Assembly (NCBI RefSeq): GCF_013602415.1 | Contig: NZ_WPAG02000002.1 | Coordinates: forward strand, 62,001 to 126,000 | Length of the DNA: 64,000 nt | Direction of reading: 5' to 3' | Source of the DNA: Rhodococcus sp. B50 | GTDB lineage: Bacteria; Actinomycetota; Actinomycetes; Mycobacteriales; Mycobacteriaceae | Shown here: piece after piece, positions 48,777 to 57,188 of the stretch | Position numbering within the stretch: the first letter of the stretch is position 1 | How the letters are laid out: each line of letters begins with the position of its first letter | The notes under the pieces: model-generated | The model's input: the letters and a program-made list of their open reading frames with translations, nothing else | What the model was told of the DNA's origin: nothing | Database searches by the model: none | Program-made: the position numbers and the translations under genes

Positions 48777-50306
48777 TCACCCGCCGTCGTGGGCATGGTG
48801 CGCGGCACCGGCCGCGTGCGTCACCTCGTGCACCTCGTCGGCGCCGACCACCACGAACTGTCCCATCATGCCGCTGTCCTCGTGTTCGAGCAGGTGACAG
48901 TGGTACATGTACGGCATCGCCGGATCGGTGTGACGACCGAACGGTACGAGCAGTCGCACGGTCGCCGCCGGTGGGATGAAGACGGTGTCCTTGCGGCCGG
49001 CCAGGGACGGATGGTCGGGACTCACCCCGGTCATGTCGAGGATCTCGAACTGCACGTCGTGGATGTGGAAGTTGTGGATCGTGCCGCCGGCATTGCGTAC
49101 CTCCCACAGCTCGGTGGTTCCCGCGACGACCACCTCGTCGATCCGGGCCATGTCCATCTCGCGACCGTTGATGGTCGTCGACGATGTCAGGTCGATGCGG
49201 CGGGTGTTGCTCGGTTCCCCGAGTTCCGGGAGGGTCGTCAGTCTCTCCGGGATCGCGGCCGACGAGGCCAGGACGGGTGCTGCCCGCAGTTCGAGGACGT
49301 CCATGCGGTCGTCGCCGCCCGAGAAGCGGTCCTGCCAGAAGCCGGCCTTCAGCGCGGGTGGGGTGCTGCGCAACACGTGCCGCGAACCCGCTTCGGGCCG
49401 GACGACGATCTCGGCGCGCTCGCCCGGCGACAGCTGGAGGCTGCGGACGGCCCGCGGCTCTTCGAGCAGACCGCCGTCGCTGCCGACGACGAGGAACGGC
49501 ATCCCGGTGTCGAACGAGAAGTTGTAGACACGCGCGTTCGACGCGTTGAGCACCCGGAGCCGGACCGTCTCGGTGCCGACGTCCAGGAACGGTCGTGGGG
49601 TGCCGTTGACGAGGATCTCGTCGCCGAGCGTGCCGACGTCGGCGAAGATCGCGTTGCTGTCGTCGAGCTGGTCGCCGTCGAATTTCCTGTCCTGCACGAT
49701 GACGGGGATGTCGTCGACGCCGTAGTCGTGGGGGAGCGGTGACGTCCCGGGTTCGTCGATCAGGAACATGCCCGCGACACCCCGGTACACGTGGGCGGCG
49801 GTGGAACCGTGCAGGTGTGGGTGGTACCAGAGGGTCGCGGCCGGCTGGTCGATCGTCCAGTGCGGCGACCATGTCGTTCCCGGTGCGATCGGCTGGTGCG
49901 GGCCGCCGTCCATCACCGCGGGCAGGTGCATGCCGTGCCAGTGCATGCTGCTCGTCTCGCCCAGTTCGTTGGTGACGTTCACTCGCACTGTCTCGCCGCG
50001 CACGGCCCGCAGGGTCGGCCCGAGATAGCTGCCGTTCACTCCCCACGTCCGAGTGCCGGAACCGTGCCCGAGGTCGGCCGTGCCGCGCTGCATGGTCAGG
50101 TCGAACACGCGCGTGCCCTCGGGGCCGACACTGCCGGACTCCACGGGAGGAATGCGCAGGGCGGTGTCGAACTCGACGCGCCCGGTCGTATCCACCGCGC
50201 GGGTGGTCCAGGCGTGGACTGCCAGACCGCCGATGACCGCCACGAACGCGATGACGAGCACGAACGGTATGGCGAGCAGGCGTACCAGGAGTTTCACGAC
50301 ATTCAT
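48777..50306 (-). CDS. Multicopper oxidase, membrane-anchored
   Basis: 509 residues. N-terminal hydrophobic segment (LLVRLLAIPFVLVIAFVAVIGGLAVHA, about 6-32), with no twin-arginine. Copper ligands: SSMHWHGMHLP and LWYHPHLHGSTAAHVY (T2/T3 sites), HNFHIHDVQFEIL (T1/T3), and MYHCHLLEHEDSGMMGQFVV (HCHxxxHxxxxM, T1). Three cupredoxin domains, as in CueO/laccase and MmcO of M. tuberculosis (Rv0846c). Likely oxidises Cu(I) or a metal outside the membrane. Start at the ATG before the hydrophobic segment; no metal-binding regulator nearby. Confidence 0.9.
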   Translation of the reverse strand: MNVVKLLVRLLAIPFVLVIAFVAVIGGLAVHAWTTRAVDTTGRVEFDTALRIPPVESGSVGPEGTRVFDLTMQRGTADLGHGSGTRTWGVNGSYLGPTLRAVRGETVRVNVTNELGETSSMHWHGMHLPAVMDGGPHQPIAPGTTWSPHWTIDQPAATLWYHPHLHGSTAAHVYRGVAGMFLIDEPGTSPLPHDYGVDDIPVIVQDRKFDGDQLDDSNAIFADVGTLGDEILVNGTPRPFLDVGTETVRLRVLNASNARVYNFSFDTGMPFLVVGSDGGLLEEPRAVRSLQLSPGERAEIVVRPEAGSRHVLRSTPPALKAGFWQDRFSGGDDRMDVLELRAAPVLASSAAIPERLTTLPELGEPSNTRRIDLTSSTTINGREMDMARIDEVVVAGTTELWEVRNAGGTIHNFHIHDVQFEILDMTGVSPDHPSLAGRKDTVFIPPAATVRLLVPFGRHTDPAMPYMYHCHLLEHEDSGMMGQFVVVGADEVHEVTHAAGAAHHAHDGG

Positions 50307-50381
50307 GCTCGTGCTCCCACACCGTCGGCGCATCCGGCGCGGCACCTGATCTCGCGGTGGGGGAGAACCCCGACCCGGCCC

Positions 50382-51545
50382 TCAGGATGTGCTGTGCAGG
50401 CGCGCGGCGCGGCGCACGAGATGCTCGCGCTCGGCGACGCTCGTCGCGAGGTGCGCGGCCTCGGCGTAGAGCCGTGCCGCCGTCGCCGTGTCGCCGGCGC
50501 GTTCGTGGAGGTACGCCGCGGCCGCCGTGTAGCGGGGCAGGCCGGGATCGAGTTCGGCCAACGCGGCCAGACCGGCGTGCGGTCCGTCGGCTTCACCGAG
50601 CGCGACGGCGCGGTTGAGGCGGGCCACGGGATTGTCGGTGAACCGTAGGAGTTCGTCGTACCACTCGACGATCTGCACCCAGTCCGTCTCTTCCGCGGTG
50701 CGGGCATCGGCGTGCAGAGCGGCGACGGCCGCCTGTGCCTGGAACTCCCCGAGCCGATCGCGGGCGAGTGCGGCCTGCAGGATCTCCACGCCTTCCGCGA
50801 TCATGCGTGTGTCCCACAACCTGCGGTCCTGTTCGGCGAGGGGGACGAGACTGCCGTCCGGCCGTGTTCGTGCCGGCCGCCGGGCGTGGTGGAGCAACAT
50901 CAATGCGAGCAGGCCCGACACCTCCTCGTGTTCGATCACCGCCGCCAGCCGACGCGTGAGCCGGATGGCCTCGGTTGCCAGATCGATGTCGCCCGAATAG
51001 CCCTCGTTGAACACGAGATAGAGCACGCGTAACACCGTCGCGACGTCGCCCGGTCGGTCCAGCCGGACGTCCGCGACCGTGCGTTTGGCCCGGCTGATGC
51101 GCTGCGCCATCGTCGCTTCCGGGACGAGATAGGCCTGCGCGATCTGCTTCGTGGTCAGCCCGCCGACGGCGCGCAGGGTCAGCGCGACCGCCGATGCGGG
51201 TGTGAGCGACGGATGGGCGCACAGGAAGTACAAGGCCAGCGTGTCGTCCACCGATCCGACCGCCTCCGGCCGGGGCTCGGCATCGACGAGGAGCTCGCGG
51301 CGTCTACGGGAGCTGTCGGCGCGCACGGTGTCGAGGAACCTGCGCCACGCCACCGCGACCAGCCAGCCCTTCGGATCGTGCGGTGGATCCTCCGGCCACA
51401 CCCGAAGGGCTTCGAGGAGGGCGTCCTGCACGGCATCCTCGGCCGTCGCGAAATCCGATCCGCGGCGGACGAGGATGCCGATCACGGCGGGAACCAGCGT
51501 GCGCAGAAGATCCTCGTCATCGACGGTTGCCGCCACAGTTCTCAC
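50382..51545 (-). CDS. ECF sigma factor with C-terminal TPR-like extension (ECF42 type)
   Basis: 387 residues. Sigma region 2 is at 10-75 (TAEDAVQDALLEALRVWPEDPPHDPKGWLVAVAWRRFLD) and region 4 at 115-170 (LTLRAVGGLTTKQIAQAYLVPEATMAQRISRAKRTV). About 200 further residues are helical (NEGYSGDIDLATEAIRLTRRLAAVI ... PRYTAAAAYLHERAGDTATAARLYAEAAHLA), TPR-like. This long C-terminal extension and a YCII/DGPF partner gene upstream are the hallmarks of ECF42. No anti-sigma factor is seen. GTG 51545 overlaps the partner's stop by 4 nt. Confidence 0.87.
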   Translation of the reverse strand: MRTVAATVDDEDLLRTLVPAVIGILVRRGSDFATAEDAVQDALLEALRVWPEDPPHDPKGWLVAVAWRRFLDTVRADSSRRRRELLVDAEPRPEAVGSVDDTLALYFLCAHPSLTPASAVALTLRAVGGLTTKQIAQAYLVPEATMAQRISRAKRTVADVRLDRPGDVATVLRVLYLVFNEGYSGDIDLATEAIRLTRRLAAVIEHEEVSGLLALMLLHHARRPARTRPDGSLVPLAEQDRRLWDTRMIAEGVEILQAALARDRLGEFQAQAAVAALHADARTAEETDWVQIVEWYDELLRFTDNPVARLNRAVALGEADGPHAGLAALAELDPGLPRYTAAAAYLHERAGDTATAARLYAEAAHLATSVAEREHLVRRAARLHSTS

Positions 51546-51949
51546 TCCGTGATGGTGGGAGGTGCGGTGAGGAACGGCCGGACCTCGATCCACTCGTGGA
51601 TCGGCTTTCCGGCCGCCCCCGGAGCGGCGGAGAGCTCGCCGGCCAGTTCCACCGCCCGGTCGTAGCTGTCGACGTCGATCATCATCCAGCCGGCGATGAG
51701 GTCCTTCGTCTCCGGGAACGGTCCGTCGGTGACCGGTGGACGTCCCTCACCGTCGTAGCGGACGAAGGTTCCCTCGGGTGAGAGCGCCTGGGCGTCGACG
51801 AACTCGCCGGTGCTCTCGAGGCGAGCGGCGAAATCCTGCATGAACCCGATATGGGCCGACACCTCGTCCGGCTCCCACTGATCCATGGGTACGTCGTTCA
51901 CCGCGGCCGGGGCGCCTCGGTAATGCTTGAGCAGCAGGTACTTGGCCAT
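51542..51949 (-). CDS. YCII/DGPF-domain protein, ECF42 partner
   Basis: 135 residues. The name-giving motif VTDGPFPETKDLIAGWMMIDVDSYDRAVELA-type is at about 78-108; the N-terminus MAKYLLLKHYRG is characteristic. The fold is a ferredoxin-like dimer of unknown activity. In ECF42 loci such genes are often the targets and partners of the sigma factor. ATG 51949 with GGAGGA upstream; the frame is open further but the domain starts here. Confidence 0.88.
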   Translation of the reverse strand: MAKYLLLKHYRGAPAAVNDVPMDQWEPDEVSAHIGFMQDFAARLESTGEFVDAQALSPEGTFVRYDGEGRPPVTDGPFPETKDLIAGWMMIDVDSYDRAVELAGELSAAPGAAGKPIHEWIEVRPFLTAPPTITE

Positions 51950-52061
51950 GATGTTCTCCTCCGTGCGGTACGGCCCATTGTGGCCGCGTTCATGAAGGAG
52001 ACGGAGTCGCTTCCGGATTCTCGACATCGCTCCGCGAACGATTCGACGTTAGGGTCGCGAC

Positions 52062-52967
52062 ATGCGTATTCATCTCGGACCCGGCCACGACGACCACCTC
52101 GCCGCCGCGATCGTCTCCGGCGGCGGAACCCTCTCCGAGCTGGACGAGGCCGACGCCCTGGTGTGGGACGGCGGCGCCGAGGAATTCCCGGATCTGCCCG
52201 ACCGGGTGCGCTGGGTGCAGCTCACCTACGCGGGGATAGAACCGTTCTTCCGGGCGAGCGTGATCGACGACCGCCGGCTGTGGGCGAACGCATCCGGTGT
52301 GTACGCCGACAACGTGGCCGAGTACGCGGTGGGGGCGCTGCTCGTGGGGTTGCGGCAGTTCCACGCCTCGGTCGCCGCGAAGCGGTGGAGCAAGGACGTC
52401 CTCGACCCGCGGGTGCGGACCCTCCACGGATCGACCGTCGCCATTGTCGGGGCCGGCGGCATCGGCCGGGCGATGATCCCGCGCTTGCACGCCTTCGGCG
52501 CGGACGTCGTCGCGGTCAACCGTTCGGGCCGTCCCGTCGACGGCGCGAAGGTGACACTGCCGGCCGACCGCACCGCGGAGGTGTGGTCGATGGCCGATCA
52601 CTTCGTCATCGCCGCGCCGGCGACCGCCGAGACCGACCGTCTCGTCGATGCCGCGGCGCTCGGGGCCATGCCCGATTCGGCGTGGCTCGTGAATGTCGCG
52701 CGCGGCAATCTCGTCGACACCGACGCGCTGGTGAAGGCGCTCGGGGACGGCGCGATCGCGGGGGCGGTCCTCGACGTGACCGATCCCGAACCGTTGCCCG
52801 ACGGTCATCCTCTGTGGGATCTCGACAACGCCGTGATCACGCCGCACATCGCCAACACGCGCAGTCGGCTGACACAGACGTTCGCACCGACCCTCGAGGA
52901 GAACGTGCGCAGGTTCATCGCGGGCGAGGAACTGATTGCACAGGTCGATCCGCACGCGGGTTACTGA
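52062..52967 (+). CDS. D-isomer-specific 2-hydroxyacid dehydrogenase
   Basis: 301 residues. The NAD-binding core is VAIVGAGGIGRAMIPRLHAFGADVVAVNRSG (about 127-158). Catalytic residues: Arg in NVARGNLVDTDALV, Glu in DVTDPEPLPDGHPLW and His in NAVITPHIANT. Substrate not deducible; the short N-terminus suggests the ghrA/phosphoglycerate-like branch. TAGGGT (52047) lies 9 nt before the ATG, so probably leaderless. Its last codons overlap the convergent ArsR gene by 7 nt. Confidence 0.9.
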   Translation: MRIHLGPGHDDHLAAAIVSGGGTLSELDEADALVWDGGAEEFPDLPDRVRWVQLTYAGIEPFFRASVIDDRRLWANASGVYADNVAEYAVGALLVGLRQFHASVAAKRWSKDVLDPRVRTLHGSTVAIVGAGGIGRAMIPRLHAFGADVVAVNRSGRPVDGAKVTLPADRTAEVWSMADHFVIAAPATAETDRLVDAAALGAMPDSAWLVNVARGNLVDTDALVKALGDGAIAGAVLDVTDPEPLPDGHPLWDLDNAVITPHIANTRSRLTQTFAPTLEENVRRFIAGEELIAQVDPHAGY

Positions 52968-53296
52968 AGCCGCTCGGCGGCGTCCTTGATCGCGGACAGG
53001 CGACGGTCCCAGCCCGCTCCCACCGCGTCGATCGCGCGCCCGACGGCGCTGAGCCGGGATCCGACGGCGGAGAAACGGATCTCCCGACCTGTCCGCTCGG
53101 CCGTCACGAGGCCGCACCGTTCGAGCACCGCCAGGTGCTTGGCGATGGCCTGACGAGAGACGGTGAACTCGGCGGCGAGGCCGGATGCCGACGCCGGTGA
53201 CCGGCCCAGTCGTTGCAGGATGCGCCATCGGGTGTCGTCGGCGAGGGCGGCGAAGACGGGATGCAGATCGATGGAGATCTCGTCAGCGTTCGGCAA
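52961..53296 (-). CDS. ArsR-family transcriptional regulator
   Basis: 111 residues. Winged helix: VFAALADDTRWRILQRLGRSPASASGLAAEFTVSRQAIAKHLAVLERCGLVTAERTGREIRFSAV (10-75). It lacks the CxCxxC metal motif, so it is of the AHSA1-linked type, not a metal sensor. It overlaps the upstream SRPBCC gene by 14 nt and is co-transcribed. It probably represses the operon through the palindromes at 53763-53813. Confidence 0.92.
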   Translation of the reverse strand: MPNADEISIDLHPVFAALADDTRWRILQRLGRSPASASGLAAEFTVSRQAIAKHLAVLERCGLVTAERTGREIRFSAVGSRLSAVGRAIDAVGAGWDRRLSAIKDAAERLQ

Positions 53297-53741
53297 CGCT
53301 TCGGCCCTTCTCGAGTCGGCCCTTGGCGATCTCCAGTTCGGTGACCCAGCCGCGGGAGTTCTCTTCGAAGCGAGCGCGGCGTTCGCCCGCGTCGCCGGGC
53401 AGGGAGCCGAATCCGCTTTCGATGACGCGTAATTCGGTCGTCCCGGTGTCGAGTGCGGTGAGCCGGAACTCGACGAGGGTGGACGGGCTGTCGGGATCGG
53501 TGTAATCGGCGAGCCACCGGAAGGCCGCGTAGTGCGGTTCGTCGAGGGCTACGGTACGGAAGACGAAGGCGCCGTGGACCGGGTCGTGCACCGTGGTCAG
53601 GTCTCCGTCGCGTTCGAGTCGATGCTCGGTCCACTCGTGGTCGTTGATGTACCAGCCGGGTTCGGACACGAGCGTCCACACCCGCTCGACGGGAGCGCCG
53701 ATCGTGATGTCGCGTTCGATGCGATCGAGTTCGTCGGTCAT
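53283..53741 (-). CDS. SRPBCC / AHSA1-like protein
   Basis: 152 residues. Helix-grip fold: DRIERDITIGAPVERVWTLVSEPGWYINDHEW at the N-terminus and the long C-terminal helix (GDAGERRARFEENSRGWVTELEIAKGRLEKG). This is the partner type usually encoded with ArsR regulators; it is a predicted ligand-binding protein with unknown ligand. ATG 53741 has GGAGGAGAC upstream. First gene of the pair; the operators lie just upstream. Confidence 0.88.
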   Translation of the reverse strand: MTDELDRIERDITIGAPVERVWTLVSEPGWYINDHEWTEHRLERDGDLTTVHDPVHGAFVFRTVALDEPHYAAFRWLADYTDPDSPSTLVEFRLTALDTGTTELRVIESGFGSLPGDAGERRARFEENSRGWVTELEIAKGRLEKGRSVAER

Positions 53742-53762
53742 GACTGTCTCCTCCGATGGGAA

Positions 53763-53813
53763 TGCAACTCCAGGGTTGCACTGTAGTTGCCATGATGCAA
53801 CCCCTTGGTTGCA
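53763..53813 (-). promoter_or_regulatory. Tandem ArsR-type operator palindromes
   Basis: Two 18-bp palindromes with the same arms, TGCAAC-N6-GTTGCA, at 53763-53780 and 53796-53813. Their centres are 33 bp apart, about three helical turns, so two dimers could bind one face of DNA. A weaker half-site GTTGCC sits between them. They lie 22-72 bp upstream of the SRPBCC start. Confidence 0.8.
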
Positions 53814-53885
53814 GTCGATCGCGCAGTTCTCGTCGACGACTCCCGGCGTGTCGCGACGAGAACCGAGCGTGTTCGAACGTCTCGT

Positions 53886-53901
53886 TCGAACGCATGTGCG
53901 A
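53886..53901 (+). promoter_or_regulatory. LexA/SOS box upstream of dnaE2
   Basis: TCGAACGCATGTGCGA matches TCGAAC-N4-GTTCGA with one mismatch and overlaps the likely -10 GATACT (53900-53905). An upstream repeat at 53873-53888 (TCGAAC with a 5-nt spacer, then GTTCGA) is a second, imperfect match. Supports LexA repression. Confidence 0.8.
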
Positions 53902-53928
53902 TACTGGGTCGGTCGAGGAGGTGCCGGA

Positions 53929-56900
53929 GTGGGATGGGGAAACGGTCCGCCGACCTGGTCGGAGATGGAACGTGTGCTCTCGGGACGGCCCGGTGCTTCC
54001 CGTCGCGATGCCGAACATCCCGGCGACGGGAGCGACAGCCCGGCGTGGTCCCGCACCCGTGCCGAGTACGAGGCGCGGGTCCGTCGGCCGGAAGGGCCGG
54101 TCGTGCCCTATGCGGAGCTGCACGCCCATTCCGCGTTCAGCTTCCTCGACGGTGCGTCGACCCCGGAGGAGCTCGCCGAGGAGGCGGCACGACTCGGGCT
54201 CGAGGCTCTCGCGGTGACCGACCACGACGGACTGTACGGAGCGGTGCGATTCGCCGAAGCCGCACGCGGACTCGACATCCGCACCGTCTTCGGGGCAGAA
54301 CTGGGACTCGGCGAGGCACACCTGCTCGTCCTCGCCCGCGGTCAGGAAGGCTATCGGCGCCTGTCGCGGCAGATCGCCGACGCCCACCTCGCGGGAGGGG
54401 AGAAGAACAACCCGACGTACGACTACGAGGCGCTCACCGACGCCGCCGGCGGGCACTGGCAGATCCTCACCGGCTGTCGTCAGGGGCATCTGCGACAGGC
54501 GCTCGCCACCGGCGGGATCCCCGCTGCCGAAACGGCGCTGCTCGACCTCGTCGAGCGGTTCGGTGCCGACCGTGTGACCGTCGAACTGACCCGGCACGGA
54601 TATCCCGACGACCACGAGCGCAACGCCGCTCTCTTCGATCTCGCCGCGCGACACGGCATCCCGTGCATCGCGAGCACGGCGGCGCACGTCGCGCACCCCC
54701 GCCGGCGGCGTCTGGCCATGGCCATGGCGGCGATCTCCGGCCGGCAGAGTCTCGACGACGCCGCCGGCCGGATCCCGCCGACCGGCGGCGGGCATCTGCG
54801 GTCGGGGGAGGAGATGGCCCGGCTGTTCGAAGCCTTTCCGGGTGTCGTGCACAATGCCGCCGAGCTCGGTCGTGAATGTGCCTTCGACCTGCGTCTCGTC
54901 GCACCGAAGCTGCCGCCCTTCGACGTTCCCGAGGGACACACCGAGTTCACCTGGCTGCGTGAGCTCACCTACGACGGAGCACGTCGCCGCTACGGGCCGG
55001 TCGAGCGTCGTCCCGACGCCTATCGGCAGATCGAGCACGAACTCGACGTCGTCGGCCGGCTGGGATTCCCGGGATACTTCCTCGTCGTCCACGACATCGT
55101 CGACTTCTGTAAACGGAACGACATCCTGTGTCAGGGAAGGGGATCGGCCGCCAATTCGGCGGTCTGCTACGCCATCGGCATCACCAACGTCGATCCCGTC
55201 GGCAACAAGCTGCTGTTCGAACGCTTCCTCTCACCCGAACGCGACGGTCCGCCCGACATCGACCTCGACATCGAGTCCGACCGGCGGGAGGAGGCGATCC
55301 AGTACGTCTACCGGAAGTACGGCCGGATCAATGCGGCGCAGGTCGCGAACGTCATCACCTATCGCGGTCGATCCGCCGTCCGCGACATGGCCCGCGCCCT
55401 CGGATATTCGCAGGGGCAGCAGGACGCGTGGAGCAAGCTGATCGGCCGGTGGGGTGGTGTGCGGGTCGAGACCGACGAGCGGATCCCCGGGGCGGTTCTC
55501 GATCTCGCCGAACAGATCGAAGGTCTGCCACGGCATCTGGGTATCCACTCGGGCGGCATGGTGATCTGCGACCGGCCCGTCGCCGACGTGTGCCCCGTCG
55601 AATGGGCGCGGATGGAAGGGCGCACCGTCCTGCAGTGGGACAAGGACGACTGTGCCGCAGCGGGTCTCGTGAAATTCGACCTGCTCGGCCTCGGCATGCT
55701 CTCCGCGCTGCACTACATGATCGACCTCGTCGACGAACACGAAGGAGTGCGGGTCGATCTCGCGCAACTCGACCTCTCCGAGCCGGGGGTGTACGAGATG
55801 CTGTGCCGCGCAGATTCGGTGGGCGTCTTCCAGGTGGAGTCGCGGGCGCAGATGGCCACTTTGCCACGGCTGAAACCGCGATGCTTCTACGATCTGGTCA
55901 TCGAAGTGGCCATCATCCGGCCCGGCCCGATCCAGGGCGGTTCGGTGCACCCTTACATCCGGCGACGCAACGGTCTCGAAGCTGTCACCTACGACCACCC
56001 CTGCCTCGAGAAGGCCCTCGAACGCACCCTCGGCGTTCCGCTCTTCCAGGAACAACTCATGCAGATGGCTGTCGACGCCGCAGGATTCAGTGCGGCGGAA
56101 GCCGATCGGTTGCGGCGCGCGATGGGATCGAAACGGTCGACGGAGAAGATGGAACGTCTGCGGGGGCGCCTCTATCAAGGAATGCGGGACCTGCACGGCA
56201 TCACGGGCGACGTCGCCGACCGCATCTACGAGAAACTCTATGCCTTCGCGAATTTCGGTTTCCCCGAAAGCCATTCGCAGAGCTTCGCTTCACTCGTGTT
56301 CTATTCGGCGTGGTTCAAACTGCACCATCCCGCAGCGTTCTGTGCGGGTCTGCTGCGCGCTCAGCCGATGGGTTTCTACTCGCCGCAATCGCTGGTCGCC
56401 GATGCTCGACGTCACGGCGTCGTCGTCCACGGCCCCGACATCGGTGCGAGTCTCGCGCACGCCACCCTCGAGAACTCGGGTCGGGAGGTCCGGCTCGGCC
56501 TGGCCACGGTTCGGCACATCGGCGACGACCTCGCCGAACGCATCGTGACCGAACGCGACCACGGCCCGTACACCTCACCTGCCGATCTCGCCGCGCGGGT
56601 CGGTCTCACCACAGCACAGGTCGAAGCACTGGCCACAGCGGGAGCGTTCTCCTCGTTCGGCGTCACCCGCCGCGAAGCGCTCTGGGCTGCGGCTCCGGCC
56701 GCGGCGCAACGTCCCGGACGGCTCCCCGGGATCGGGATCGTGTCGGCGCCCGCCCTGCCGGGGATGAGTGCTCTCGAACTCGCCGCCGCCGACGTCTGGG
56801 CCACGGGAATCTCGCCGGACAGCTATCCGACGCAGTTCCTGCGTGAGCGACTCGACGAACTCGGGGTGATCCCCGCTGTGGAGCTGCTCCGGGTCCCGGA

Positions 56901-57177
56901 CGGGACACGCATCCTCGTCGGCGGGGCCGTGACCCACCGGCAGCGACCGGCGACCGCCGCCGGTGTCACCTTCCTCAACCTCGAGGACGAGACCGGAATG
57001 GTGAATGTGGTGTGCTCGGTGGGGTTGTGGGCGCGCTACCGCACCGTGGCCCACACCGCACCCGCCCTGCTCGTCCGTGGCCGGCTCCAGAACGCCGAGG
57101 GGGTGGTCACGCTCCTCGCCGATCACCTCGAGCCCATGGATCTGCGGATGCCGAGCAGATCACGCGATTTTCGTTAG
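53929..57177 (+). CDS. dnaE2: Error-prone DNA polymerase DnaE2
   Basis: Translesion C-family polymerase, the catalytic partner of ImuA'-ImuB. 1082 residues. N-terminus MGWGNGPPTWSEMERVL identical in style to M. tuberculosis DnaE2. PHP domain ELHAHSAFSFLDGAS (about 67-81) and TDHDG. Catalytic aspartates in RDGPPDIDLDIESDRR (about 438-453). SRAQMATLPRLKPR, PLFQEQLMQMAVDAAGFS and FGFPESHSQSFASLVFYSAWFKLHHP are family signatures; OB-fold near 1000. GTG 53929 with GAGGAG 8 nt upstream. The convergent repair genes imuA'/imuB lie 12 kb upstream. Confidence 0.97.
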   Translation: MGWGNGPPTWSEMERVLSGRPGASRRDAEHPGDGSDSPAWSRTRAEYEARVRRPEGPVVPYAELHAHSAFSFLDGASTPEELAEEAARLGLEALAVTDHDGLYGAVRFAEAARGLDIRTVFGAELGLGEAHLLVLARGQEGYRRLSRQIADAHLAGGEKNNPTYDYEALTDAAGGHWQILTGCRQGHLRQALATGGIPAAETALLDLVERFGADRVTVELTRHGYPDDHERNAALFDLAARHGIPCIASTAAHVAHPRRRRLAMAMAAISGRQSLDDAAGRIPPTGGGHLRSGEEMARLFEAFPGVVHNAAELGRECAFDLRLVAPKLPPFDVPEGHTEFTWLRELTYDGARRRYGPVERRPDAYRQIEHELDVVGRLGFPGYFLVVHDIVDFCKRNDILCQGRGSAANSAVCYAIGITNVDPVGNKLLFERFLSPERDGPPDIDLDIESDRREEAIQYVYRKYGRINAAQVANVITYRGRSAVRDMARALGYSQGQQDAWSKLIGRWGGVRVETDERIPGAVLDLAEQIEGLPRHLGIHSGGMVICDRPVADVCPVEWARMEGRTVLQWDKDDCAAAGLVKFDLLGLGMLSALHYMIDLVDEHEGVRVDLAQLDLSEPGVYEMLCRADSVGVFQVESRAQMATLPRLKPRCFYDLVIEVAIIRPGPIQGGSVHPYIRRRNGLEAVTYDHPCLEKALERTLGVPLFQEQLMQMAVDAAGFSAAEADRLRRAMGSKRSTEKMERLRGRLYQGMRDLHGITGDVADRIYEKLYAFANFGFPESHSQSFASLVFYSAWFKLHHPAAFCAGLLRAQPMGFYSPQSLVADARRHGVVVHGPDIGASLAHATLENSGREVRLGLATVRHIGDDLAERIVTERDHGPYTSPADLAARVGLTTAQVEALATAGAFSSFGVTRREALWAAAPAAAQRPGRLPGIGIVSAPALPGMSALELAAADVWATGISPDSYPTQFLRERLDELGVIPAVELLRVPDGTRILVGGAVTHRQRPATAAGVTFLNLEDETGMVNVVCSVGLWARYRTVAHTAPALLVRGRLQNAEGVVTLLADHLEPMDLRMPSRSRDFR

Positions 57178-57188
57178 CATCCCCGAGT

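Noticed and set aside
53873..53888. A second LexA box upstream of dnaE2
   Set aside because: Its half-sites are separated by 5 nt, not 4, so it is not a canonical site; the neighbouring 53886-53901 site fits better.
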